A stretch of DNA of 64,000 nucleotides from Phyllostachys edulis (Eukaryota > Streptophyta > Magnoliopsida > Poales > Poaceae): assembly GCA_036346405.1 (NCBI GenBank), contig CM070553.1, positions 69,839,686 through 69,903,685 on the forward strand, read 5' to 3'. The notes beneath the pieces are model-generated. The model saw only the letters and a list, made by a program, of their open reading frames with translations. It did no database searches and was not told the origin of the DNA. Position 1 is the stretch's first letter, and each line of letters begins with the position of its first letter. Shown here piece by piece: positions 1 to 9,400 of this stretch. A program made the translations under genes and the position numbers.

Positions 1-312
1 AAGGGAGCTGTTGGCTATAAGTTGGAGTTGCCAGCTGCACTTGAGGGGGTACATGATGTTTTCCATGTGTCCCAGCTTAAGAAGTGCCTCCGTGTTCCAA
101 CCGAGGAAGCTCCGTTGGAAACTCTCGATGTCCAACCGGATTTGACCTATCGCGAGCACCCTGTTCGCGTACTCGATGAGTCTGAACGAAGGACAAGGAA
201 TAAGACCATCAAGTTCCTTAAAGTTCAGTGGTCAAACCATTCTGAGGATGAGGCTACTTGGGAAAGAGAAGATCGTCTGCGTGCGGACTATCCATCTTTC
301 TTTACCAAGTGA
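1..312 (+). CDS. Ty3/gypsy integrase C-terminus with chromodomain (element A1, 5'-truncated by window edge)
   Basis: This is the last ~103 codons of a gag-pol polyprotein, open from base 1 to a TGA at 310-312. It reads through GVHDVFHVSQLKKCLRVP, the hallmark just downstream of the integrase core in plant gypsy elements, and then a chromodomain-like segment (KVQWSNHSEDEATWERE). Known role: integrase inserts element cDNA into host DNA, and the chromodomain of chromoviruses is thought to steer it to modified histones. The rest of pol lies left of the window. The frame is uninterrupted here, unlike most other pol segments in the window. It is followed directly by the pre-PPT hairpin, polypurine tract and 3' LTR, so orientation and element boundary are clear. 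Confidence 0.9.
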   Translation, partial: KGAVGYKLELPAALEGVHDVFHVSQLKKCLRVPTEEAPLETLDVQPDLTYREHPVRVLDESERRTRNKTIKFLKVQWSNHSEDEATWEREDRLRADYPSFFTK

Positions 313-315
313 GCC

Positions 316-353
316 AAATCTCGGGACGAGATTTCTGTAAGGGGGAGAGATTT
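316..353 (+). promoter_or_regulatory. Pre-PPT hairpin and polypurine tract of A1
   Basis: The inverted repeat AAATCTCGGGACGAGATTT at 316-334 follows the pol stop, and a purine tract AAGGGGGAGAGA lies at about 339-350. The 3' LTR begins at 354. A polypurine tract primes plus-strand DNA synthesis in reverse transcription. The hairpin just upstream is also present in families B and C. Confidence 0.8.
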
Positions 354-889
354 TGTAACATCCCAAATGTATAATTAGGGTTAATCAAGTATAATTATAT
401 GTGTAGAAATTAAAACTTTTCTCACATCTTGAAAAACCCTAAAATCTTATGTAATTCTTGTCCAAGAGTTGTGTAATCCAAAAACACAAAGCTCTTGTTG
501 ACCAAAAATCAAATTCCTTTTCCAATTATCTTAAATCTTGTGCCAAACATTTGGAATATATTTTCCTTGGTCCCAAAAACTGATATGGGACCCTCTGAAA
601 AATATCATGAGTTATAACACTTGTTGATAATTTTGGAGGCAAAACAATCCTTTAAACAACCTTCATGAATTTCCTGAGAAAAATGCATTGCATAATAACC
701 TCTGGAAATTTTATGCAAGGTTGATCTCATTATCAGCAAGCTCCAGCTAAAATTTCATTAAATTTGGAGTTCATTTGCTATCTCAAATAATTCTACTAAG
801 TTTCAGCTGTTAAAACTAAATTTTAAAGCCTACACTGTTCCTTGGGCTAGCCATATTCAAAGCTGGTCCAGCCCAACCATGTCTGCACC

Positions 890-1870
890 TCAGCAGACCT
901 CATCTCCACCTTGATCAGGTCGCAGCCGTTGGATTTACATCCAACAGCCACGACCTCCTCATGATCAACACCGCAAAGACCTCCCCACCTCATGAGGTCA
1001 TTGCCGTTGGATCAAAGATCCACGGTCATGACCTCCCCTGTGTGTTAAACCTCAAAGACCTCCTCGAGCTGTTAAACCATCGCAGCGAGGTCATCCCACC
1101 TTGTTGAGGTCGTAGCCGTTGGATCAAATCCAACAGCCACGACCTCCTCCTCAACATACTCGGTCAGGTCCTCCCACCTACGTGAGGTCATAGCCCTTGG
1201 ATCCAAGATCCATGGCCCTGACCTCCTCCTCTCAACCTAAACTAAACAAACCTCCCACCTAACCAAGGTCGTAGCCATTGGATCAAATCCAACAGCTCAC
1301 GACCTCCCCGTGTTATCAAGCACTCACAACCTCCCCCATCTTTTGTTGTGCACCGTTAGATTAAAATCTACGGTCACGACCTCCTTTTTGTCTCATGCGC
1401 ACCAGACCTCCCCAGCGCACGTGAGATCGTAGCCCTTAGATCTAAATCTAAAGGCCATGACCTCCCTTGTGCGTTGCGCAAGCTCAGGACCTCCACCTCC
1501 TTTGATCGGAACCCTTAGATCTAAATCTAACGGTCTGACCTCCCTTGCTGTTAGCGCATCATATCGCACCTCCCCATCGTGTCGGTGCCCTTGATTTAAA
1601 TCCAAAGGCCATGACCTCCCCTCATGTCTTTTGATCGCGTGCGATTAAGTCCTCACCGGAGGTCCGCGACTGGATGGAGATCCAACGCTTTGGACCTCTG
1701 TCCCTTTTCCTCACGTGCGCTGCTTTCGCATTAAAGAAATCGGAGGGCCACGACCTCCCATCCTTGATCGTGTGGTGGGACCTCCTCCCACCACTTAAAA
1801 CTTAACGGTTCAAAAATTGATCCGATGGTTAGGACCTCTCCCAGTCTTATCCAACGGTCACCAAGACCTC
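890..1870 (+). repeat. Array of ~10 imperfect palindromes in the A1 LTR
   Basis: Units of about 40-45 bp recur every ~80 bp. Each begins GAGGTC(G/A)TAGCC, has a GTTGGAT...ATCCAAC centre, and ends CACGACCTCC, so its two arms are near-complementary. Clear units start near 913, 996, 1104, 1184, 1265, 1345, 1424, 1500, 1580 and 1660. Arms have drifted in parallel: where the left arm reads CTTAGAT the right reads ATCTAAA. The same block occurs in the solo A LTR (about 20690-21420, reversed) and in A2 (41215-41408 and 55535-56280). Its place upstream of the TATA-like element suggests U3. Confidence 0.8.
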
Positions 1871-2048
1871 CTGTTCTTCTCCTTCCTCTGGCGCCCATGC
1901 GTGCTCGAGCGGTGGAGCACGCGCCAGCCTCTGTGCACCTTTAACTCTCTTCACGACCGCATTTAATCTTTGGTCGACCTTCCGCCTCATGTCCACTCGA
2001 CCGCCAGTTGTCAACTTTATGTCATGTCCACCCCATGGACCAACCCGT

Positions 2049-2108
2049 GGGCTAAGCTCACCATGGAGCTTAGCCCCACTCATAACCTTCACCTCGGGCT
2101 ATAAGTGT
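2049..2108 (+). promoter_or_regulatory. Perfect 11-bp inverted repeat and TATA-like core promoter, A1 LTR
   Basis: GGGCTAAGCTC at 2049-2059 is repeated as its exact complement GAGCTTAGCCC at 2066-2076 around a 6-bp spacer. About 20 bp downstream is a TATA-like GGCTATAAGTG (2097-2107). The pair is conserved in A2 (56484-56545) and the solo A LTR (20230-20286, reverse). Inference: Pol II core promoter of family A, with transcription starting near 2130 and a leader of more than 3.5 kb within the LTR. The start site is not proven. Confidence 0.6.
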
Positions 2109-2849
2109 CCACTGAGCTCCCGTTGGCTTCCTTTGCACACTTGGAGCTGTCATACCAATGTTTGGTGAGCTCCTAACTCACTCACCTCCTCTCTAGTGGC
2201 TGCCATTGTTGAAGTCCTTGAACTCCTCGGTGACTCAAGGGTTCCAATGGCTCCTTCTTCAACCCTTGCTCACTTTGTGCTCCCCAAACCTCCCGGAATA
2301 ACCCTAACTTATTTTGTTTGGGCATTTTTCAGAGGTGGACAAAGCCGAGCTTGAGCCGGTGCCGTGAGTCAAGCTTCATTGTCTTCCCCAACTCCGGTCA
2401 TCACCTCCACGACCTCCCGAGCACCTTAGGACCTCCAGGTACCTCCTGTTAGTCCTTTAGTTGCTGGCACCCGCTTGAATGCATGTTGCGGAGCTTAAGT
2501 TTTGGCACACGCTTGAATGTCGCGCGGAGCTCCCTTTTTGCATTTTGTCGTTTGGCCGTATCTGCCTTCGTTGTCCTCTCCGGCTCGCCGGCGTTCAAGG
2601 CCGTCGCCGCCGTTGAGAGGAGGTCCTTTGGGTGCGCATGGTTATTGCGGACCCAACGGTACCATTGGATCTCGCCGGCGAGGTCTACATCGCCGGCGAT
2701 GACCACATCTTTGCGCTCGGGTTTTGTCGGACACAACGGCAGCGTCGTTGTCGTTTTTAGGACAGAAATCCTCCATGTTTAATGCGCTAATCATTTGCTC
2801 CCATCATTGTAATCAATGGGGCGTCTTAACTGCCTTAAATCCACCCTTT

Positions 2850-3480
2850 AATGCGTGCATTTAAGACCTCCCGCGCGCGCGGACCTCCTTGATGTCCAGC
2901 GCGCATTTATTCATGTCCAAGCGCGTGCGCGAGTTAAAACCTTTAGTGCAGGGCGTCGGACCTCCTCCGAGGAGATCTGGAGCGTCCAAGACCTCCCCTT
3001 GCGCAATCGTGGCCGTCCAGACCTCCCTGGAGGTCTGTGACGTTAGGACCTCCGTTTAGGACCTCTCCGTAGCCATCTCAGCCGTTCATGACCTCCCCGG
3101 GTAGATCTTGACCGTCAAGGTCCTCCCTCGGACGATCTGGACCATCAAGGACCTCCCTTGGAACATCTGGACCGTCCAGGACCTCCCCCGTAAGGTCCTG
3201 ACGATGTAGATTTTCCTCAGGGAGATCTTGATAGTTTGGACCTTCCTTTGGAAGATCTCAACCGTTGAGGACCTCCCCTTTAGATCTGGTCCGTTCCGGA
3301 CCTCCTTTCCATGTTGTGGTCCGTTGGATTTCGCATCTACGGCCACGACCTCCCCCTCACCTCGCGCATGTGAGTTGCTAAGAGGTCCAGGACCTCTGGA
3401 CTTCACGTGCGCGTGTGTGATGTTCTCCTGGGAGGTCTTGAGCCGTTGGATCTGAGATCTGTGGCTCACGTCCTCCCATA
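2850..3480 (+). repeat. Second GACCTCC-rich block of the A1 LTR
   Basis: Dense GACCTCC heptamers are spaced 20-45 bp apart, mixed with GGAGATCTTGA/GGAAGATCT words and at least two palindromic units (3313-3352 and 3432-3475). Short open frames on both strands come from this repetitive composition and are not genes. The block is also seen in the solo A LTR (18935-19450, reversed) and in A2 (57310-57760). Confidence 0.75.
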
Positions 3481-5014
3481 CCCTTGTGAGTTTTAGAAAT
3501 TCCAGTGAGGTCTTAGTTAAACTGAAATAAGGTATAGACTTTAGAATTTCATATCTTCTTCGTTTTGAATCCTTTTGAGGTCATTCAACTTGTGTTAGCT
3601 CTGTCTTGAACTTGACTTTAATCCAAAAATGATTGAAAGTTGAATTCAGCTCTAGAGCACAGTTTGCCATTAGGTTTAAAACTCACTTTAAATATACACT
3701 CAAAAACAATACTTAACTTGTAAAAGGTATAACTAATGCTCTATAGTTTATTTTTGGGTGAGACCAACTTTGTTGGTTTCCTCCATTAATGGTCTCACTG
3801 TGAAAATTAGTTTTGAGCTTGTTGCTGTTATAAAAATGAGAACTTGTGCATTATAATTTTGTTCAAGTTCTTGTTTTTGAAAAATTATAGAAAGTGCAAT
3901 ATAGCTCCAAGTGAGATGAACTCAATTGTGTTATTCATCTCATGAGGTGCTGGTTTTACAGTAAAATTTCAGCTTCACTTCTATTCTAGAAAATTTTGCG
4001 ATGAACAGTAACATATTTCTAATTAATAGGCTGAGCAGAATTGATTTCATCATATCTTTTGCATTAAGAATCCAAATCAATTGGTTCTTGTTGCTAAATT
4101 CATGATAAATCATTGTCTTGCTGCTGTAAAATTTTCATAGCTTTCGGAGAAGTTTCTCTGTTGCGTCTTTTTGGTTCTTCGTCGTTCTTATCGGTTCTTT
4201 CTCGCTTTTCCGTTAGGTTTCGACATTTGTGGTGATCCCGAGAGCGACCCTCTGCCACAATTTGAGCAACAGCAACAAGGCAAGCAGTTTGATCATTTCC
4301 ATCATTGTCCCATTACTTTAAAGCTTAATATATCGTTTTACTTCTATGTATGCATGCTACTTTGTGTTAAATGTCGCTAGCAAGCCTATAGTTGCATAAT
4401 CTGTAGGAATTGTTCATCCTCTACTACCATGAGCCTAGGTTATTTGCTGTGGTGGGAGCTCGTTGGATGAGCTCTTATCACTTAGTAGTTTCGATTTAAA
4501 TTGCTTAGACATGCTTAGTTATCGGTAGAAATGGGCGATCATCGACTTAGTCGATGGTCTTGATCACTCAAAACTGATTATTACTCTTATATGTCCAGCA
4601 CTTGTGCTTTGATTAATTGTAAAATCAAAACTGAAAATAAAAGATTGATTTAGACTTGGGCATATTGGATGGATGGCGTGGTTTTTGGATGTGGTGGTAT
4701 GCCCGGTCCCTAAGGACCAAGTACTTGGGTCACTAAGCCAGCGATTTCACGTACTAACCACACGAGGGGCATATGGAACCCTCTTGACTAAGTACTTTAG
4801 GCGGTGTTAATTGGGGTCGCTCGGTTGGTGTGTTTTAAAGATAAAATGTGTGTGTGATGTGGGAGGGAGCATTAGCTTCGGGAAGGTTGTGTGATGTCTC
4901 CTTCTCCCGTGGGTTGTGCGACTCAGAATTAGCATTGTCCATTGGAACTGTCTCGTAGGACTTAGCCGTGCCGGCATACCTATGGTAGTGTGCCTAAAGG
5001 AAAGGCGGTCTGAC

Positions 5015-5087
5015 GTGTGGGTACAGTGGTACACCCTGCAGGGATAAAACTATTCGAATAGCCTCGTCCTAGGTTATGGACATGCTT
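5015..5087 (+). promoter_or_regulatory. Conserved LTR block M1 (ATTCGAATAG core), A1
   Basis: Order of words: GTGTGGGTA, GGTACACCCTGCAGGG, the palindrome CTATTCGAATAG, CCTCGTCC, GGTTATGGACATGCTT. The same order occurs in families B and C (10504-10577, 17303-17375, 25661-25732, 29371-29447, 34373-34446, 40594-40656, 46641-46717, 54657-54730, 59315-59385), although the surrounding LTR sequence differs. Function is unknown. Conservation across families suggests a shared cis role in transcription, RNA folding or replication. Confidence 0.75.
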
Positions 5088-5397
5088 GGTAAGGTCGTTC
5101 AAGACTAGACTACAACCTTTAATTAAAACTTGACATGGTTGGTATGAACGGGGAGTTCATGCTATTGTTGTGGTGACTTGGGTTAGTCACTTCCAGGATT
5201 GTTCTTGTTGTTGTTACTATGTTATTATCTCGTTGTTACTTCAACATTTAAAAATGCTTTGCCAAATTGCCTTCAATCTATTATGTTATTGCAAATAAAT
5301 GTTGCTTTATGCTAAAATGAGTCCAAAGCCTCATCCACTTAAATAAAGCTTGCATGTAGCTATTTATAGTTCTGTTATCTCACACGTAAGTCTTGCG

Positions 5398-5415
5398 GAG
5401 TACTTTATGTACTCA
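5398..5415 (+). promoter_or_regulatory. Conserved GAGTAC...GTACTC hairpin, A1 LTR
   Basis: GAGTAC-TTTAT-GTACTC forms a 6-bp stem with a short loop. About 35 bp downstream is a pyrimidine-rich run ending TTGTTGCAG (to ~5455), which resembles a 3' splice acceptor and is followed by an acidic mini-frame (EEEGE). The same hairpin-then-CAG order is present in every sufficiently complete A, B and C LTR here. Confidence 0.65.
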
Positions 5416-5859
5416 TCTGCCCGTGGTTGTGGCATTTTTGTGGCTTTTGTTGCAGAGGAAGAAGGAGAGCTCCAAGAGCCTCTCTTTTGTGCTACGTGTT
5501 GCGCTTTCTTGACGACTAGCTTGGCGGTCGGTCCCACGATGCCTAGGGTTAAGGCACACCGATTGGCTTTGTGTTATAGCCATCTTTATGGCACTTTTGC
5601 TTCATTGTTATCTTTGTAGAATTGTTGCTATTTGGCCTAAGGGCCTCTCTTTTGTAATAGCTTTTCCTTCTTAATATTAACTTCTGGTTTGTTGCTTATG
5701 TTCTATGTGTTGTATGGAATTGATACATTCTTTTGGTGTGAGGTATGTATCTGCATCCTCGGAGTATACATCTCTCGAGACCGGGTTTATTTGGTTGATA
5801 ATACTAGGGTCATTTGGATGACTAAGTATTATGAGCCTAATAAACGTCAGGGTCTCACA

Positions 5860-6798
5860 CCTCACGGCTGGGAATAAAGAAATTCGGATGAATAGTGGAC
5901 AGCAATAAAAACAAATGGACAGAGAGAGTTAAAGAATATTTAGGCATAGAAGTTTAATTCCAAAAATCATGAAATTTTTAGGGGAGGTACCTGACATAAT
6001 GTTGGTGCTTAGGTAAAATTTTCAGGAATTTATCCAGAGTGTGTTGCTCTCTAAAAATCTTTGAAGTTCCTGTTTGTCTGGAAGATAAATAACAGTACAG
6101 TTCTTCCTCTTTTCTTCGGCTCGCTCCAGCGACTTTGCATGCGCGAACTAACCACCAAATTGGAAAGCTCTCGAGATGAAGATCGTAACGGTATAACATG
6201 CATTGTCAGATTCTTGATTTTTGGTGGTGATCGCGAAGAGAGAAATTGGGAAAAAGAATAAACACGCAGTGTTTTATCGCCATTTTTTTTCTCCTTTCAC
6301 TTAATTTGCTCAAACTGCCATGCATGCTAAATCGAATTGCGGAATTGGGTTGGTCGTGCGATAACGATCGCGATGGTATGACATGCATGGCTTGGATTTT
6401 GAGTTTTGGATGAGATTAGAAGGAGAAAGCGAAGGAGTTAGCGAGGAAGGAAAAAGGAGATGACCAGGAAAAGATGGAACACGCAGCGTTTAGCTTATTG
6501 ATCGGTCGAGTCAAAAAATAAAATAGCGATACTAATGCATGCATCATGGTATGATTTTTGAAATGCATGTGAAAATAAGATATCAATACAATTAATTTTA
6601 GTTTTAATAATATATATATTTTTAACATAGTCTTTCAAACAATTTGTTTTAATAAAATGCAACCTTTTAATTAATTCAATTTGATTCTTAAAGCAACATT
6701 TTGATTAAACACTGAAAATTTTTTAAAACATAGTGAAAAATTTAATAGATCTCTAAATTAAATATTAACATCCCGATTCTGAAAATCGGGGTGTTACA
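5860..6798 (-). mobile_element. LTR remnant of another retrotransposon (D), reverse orientation
   Basis: This AT-rich segment ends in GGGGTGTTACA at 6788-6798; read on the minus strand that is a TGTAACACCCC LTR start. Beside it, CCCGATT and AATCGGG arms (6774-6791) form a hairpin at the very LTR end. It interrupts B2 integrase, which resumes at 6799. The left part appears to be cut off by insertion of A1, whose LTR ends at 5859. No coding sequence is visible. The family cannot be named. Confidence 0.6.
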
Positions 6799-7328
6799 CT
6801 TTTAGTGCCCTTACCCATACCCGAGTGGAAGTGGGAAGAGGTCGGCATGGACTTTATAACTGGTCTACCTCGTACCCAAGCTAGTTTTGATTCTATTTGG
6901 GTCATTGTGGATAGGTTAACAAAAATGGCTCACTTTATTCCTGTGAAGACTACCTATTCCGAAGGCAAACTAGCAGAAATTTACATGGCAAAGGTTGTAT
7001 GCTCGCATGGTGTTCCAAAGAAGATAGTCTCGGACAGAGGATCTCAGTTTACCTCCAAATTTTGGCAAAAGCTACATGATGCCCTCAGGCACAGACCTTA
7101 ATTCGAAGACATACCACCCGCAAATAGATGGCCAAACCGAGAGAGTTAATCAAGTCCTTGAGGACATCTTTGAGAGCTTGTGCTCGAAAGGCAATCTAGT
7201 TGGGACAAGATGTTGCCATATGCAGAATTTTCCTACAATAACAGCTACCAGCGAGCCTTCAAATGTCCCCTTGAAGCAATTTATGGGAGGAAGTGTAGAA
7301 CTCCTTTGTCTTTGATGCAGAATCGGGT
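6799..7328 (+). pseudogene. Integrase core fragment of old family B element (B2, left half)
   Basis: Translation from 6805 gives a gypsy integrase catalytic core (WEEVGMDFITGLPRTQ, VIVDRLTKMAHFIPV, KIVSDRGSQFTSKFW) to about 7085. A shift follows, and the second frame carries YHPQIDGQTERVNQVLED. All three DDE residues can be located (D at 6850-6852, D at 7033-7035, E at 7139-7141) but in two frames. It is cut on the left by D at 6798 and on the right by B1 at 7329. The matching right half begins at 30559, so this is one old integrase gene split by a 23-kb insertion. Confidence 0.9.
7324..7328. repeat. Target-site duplication CGGGT of B1 (left copy)
   Basis: CGGGT lies immediately left of the B1 LTR and again immediately right at 30554-30558. 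The intact B1 integrase (near 16094) reads GAATCGGGTGAAGGC across the same point, matching the joined flanks. This proves B1 is a complete insertion into B2 integrase. Confidence 0.92.
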
Positions 7329-7956
7329 TGTAACGTCCGTTTTCTTTTAAGTCCTTGCCAAGTTTTCAAAATAAAAGTAACCATTTGGCTTTATTGAGAA
7401 TCCAAAGCTTAACTTTGAGATTTTTGAATCTGGAGAGTTCAATTGGAATTAATCAAACCTTAACTAAGCTCTTAGTTGGTGTTCCTTGCCTGTTGTAGCT
7501 CTCTGTTGTGTCTTTGTTTGCTCTTGGGTTCTTTGTGTCCCCGAGCCTCCTGTGTGCCACAGGTTTTGTCTTCTCTTTTAACTTCCTTTGTTGGCTTGAA
7601 TCTCTTTGAGACTCGGACCTCCCTTCTCTCTCTCTCATCTTTCCCCTCTGTTCGGACCCCTCCGTGTTTGGGTTTTCTTGTTAAGAACCCGCTCGGGTTG
7701 GTGTTTCTAACCTCTTTGGTCTCTTCAAGCCACGCTTGGCTTTGCTTCTTTGGACCTCCTGTGGACCTCTCCACGCCTCTCGGAACCTTTGAGTTCTCTT
7801 GGGCGCTCGAGTTCCTCTGGACCTCCCAGTGCCCCTTTGGGACCTTTCTAGACCTCCTTGTGGCTATTTGGACCTCCCTTGTGTTCAAATAGACCTCCCT
7901 TTATCCCTGAGACCTTTACGTGTCCTACGGACCTCCTCCGTGTCCTTTAAGACCTC

Positions 7957-8215
7957 CCTTGTTGAGATCTAGCCGCTCAGACCTCCCTTGTTGAGATCTA
8001 GCCGCTCAGACCTCCCCTTGTTGAGATCTAGCCGCTCAGACCTCCCTTGTTGAGATCTAGTCGCTCAGACCTCCCTTGTTGAGATCTAGCCGCTCAGACC
8101 TCCCCTTGTTGAGATCTAGCCGCTCAGACCTCCCTTGTTGAGATCTAGCCGCTCGAGACCTCCCTTGTTGAGATCTAGCCGCTCGAGACCTCCCTTGTTA
8201 GGATCGGCCTTTAGG
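7957..8215 (+). repeat. 29-30-bp tandem repeat, ~8 copies, B1 5' LTR
   Basis: The unit contains TTGTTGAGATCTAGCCGCTC followed by GACCTCCC, repeated head to tail eight times with one or two substitutions per copy, then a degenerate copy. The B1 3' LTR has about 4 copies (22745-22880), the solo B LTR about 10 (27840-28135), and B2 and B3 have ~60-bp composite units. Direct adjacency without unique spacers rules out a CRISPR array. Confidence 0.88.
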
Positions 8216-8676
8216 ACCTCCTCTCTGGAGATCTTAGCCGTCTGTGTTCTCCTTTAGTGGGATCCAAAGGTCCCGACCTCCTTAGGTCCAAGACCTCCTT
8301 AGCGCTTGGACCCATCTTTGACTCTCATGGTCAGACGCTTGAGGCCTTGCCTTCTTAACCTTAGGACCATCCGATGTGGGTTGGATGGCCCGATCCTAAG
8401 GGCACGTTAGCTTGGTCCGAACGTCCCTTTCCTCCTTGCCGTCCGATTTTAATTAGATGGCCTAGTCTCGTTGGTCTGCTTAGCTTGGTCCAACGTTCCT
8501 TTCCTTCTGGACCGCCTGATTCCAATCGAACGGTTCGCTTTGATGCGTTGCCTTTGTTTCAGGACCTCCTCCTCGGTTGTTTTGCAAAGACCACCTCCCC
8601 GGTCCTTGATGGTCTTTTGTAAGGACCACCCTCCTAAATCAGGATATTCCTGTTGGTCAGGACCTTCCTGCACCCT

Positions 8677-8960
8677 TTGATCTGGACCGTTGAGGTCCTC
8701 CCTTGAGATCTTGACCGTAGATCTCCTTTTTGGAGATCTACTCGTCGACCTCCCTGCACTTTGATCTGGACCGTCGAGGTCCTCCCTTTGAGATCTTGAC
8801 CGTAGATCTCCCTTTTGGAGATCTACTCGTCGGGACCTCCCTGCACCCTTGATCTGGACCGTCGAGGTCCTCCCTTGAGATCTTGACCGTAGATCTCCCT
8901 TTTGGAGATCTACTCGTCAGGACCTCCCCTGCACCCTTTGATCTGGACCGTTGAGGTCCT
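8677..8960 (+). repeat. ~81-91-bp tandem repeat, B1 5' LTR
   Basis: The unit runs TTTGATCTGGACCGT(T/C)GAGG, then a GAGATCTTGACCGTAGATCT segment, then GGAGATCTACTCGTC and a GACCTCCC(T)GCACC end. Copies start near 8677, 8758, 8849 and 8935. Equivalent arrays lie at 23355-23660, 32695-32840 and 38735-39030. Confidence 0.8.
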
Positions 8961-9354
8961 CCCCTTGAAATCTTTACCCTTAGACCTCCCTTGTGCAGGT
9001 CTAAGCGTCAGGACCTCTTCGTTTTGAACTTTGAGGACCTCTTGTCCAGACCTCCCCTCGAGTGTCTTGGACCTCTTGCCCAGACCTCATAGTGGCCTTT
9101 GGCGGGGGTGACCCTTGCGGTGGGACCATACCCTTGACCAACTGTACACCCTTTTGACTGGCCCCACTTACCAGCCCCTCTCCACCTTGCAATTATTGCT
9201 CTTGCCTCAGAACTCTGTGCGCATTTAATAGGTGTCGGGTCACATTAAATGCAGTCCCATCTGAGGTACTTTATTTCAATTCTTTTAGGGCAAGCCCTGC
9301 CCAAGTAGTCCCGATTGCCAACACGTCCCTAGGTTTCCTTGTGGTGCACACCAC

Positions 9355-9400
9355 CAACTCCGGCTATATATAGCCTGGGAGGGCAGGCCTTTGTAATCTT
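9355..9400 (+). promoter_or_regulatory. TATA-box core promoter of B1 5' LTR
   Basis: GGCTATATATAGCC at 9362-9375 is a perfect palindrome containing a strong plant TATA box. It is conserved at the same place in other B LTRs (24054, 33249, 39466), while the solo reverse copy reads CTATATTTAGCC (26842-26856). Expected start near 9395-9405 gives a leader of ~2.3 kb within the LTR. Confidence 0.75.

Larger units (their letters stand above)
354..5859 (+). mobile_element. 3' LTR of family A gypsy element (A1), ~5.5 kb
   Basis: The LTR starts TGTAACATCCC and ends GGTCTCACA. Both ends match the reverse solo copy at 16532-21963 and the A2 5' LTR (40657-60150), which is followed by a primer-binding site. 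At about 5.5 kb it is very long for a gypsy LTR. Layout: AT-rich start (354-890), a GACCTCC-rich palindromic block (890-1870), an inverted repeat plus TATA-like core (2049-2108), a second GACCTCC-rich block (2850-3480), then an AT-rich part holding two conserved modules near the end (5015-5087 and 5398-5415). I see no credible protein gene inside. The 5' partner LTR lies outside the window. Confidence 0.92.

Noticed and set aside
1..312. Host chromodomain gene
   Set aside because: The sequence continues from an integrase C-terminal motif and is followed by PPT and LTR, so it is retrotransposon pol.
7472..7892. 138-codon open frames on both strands (and the similar ones at 22249-22684)
   Set aside because: Leucine/serine-rich translation of pyrimidine-rich LTR sequence. 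The opposite strand is equally open and the frame is lost in other B LTRs.
7957..8215. CRISPR-like regular repeats
   Set aside because: Units are directly adjacent with no unique spacers, lie inside a plant LTR and vary by substitution. They are an ordinary tandem repeat.
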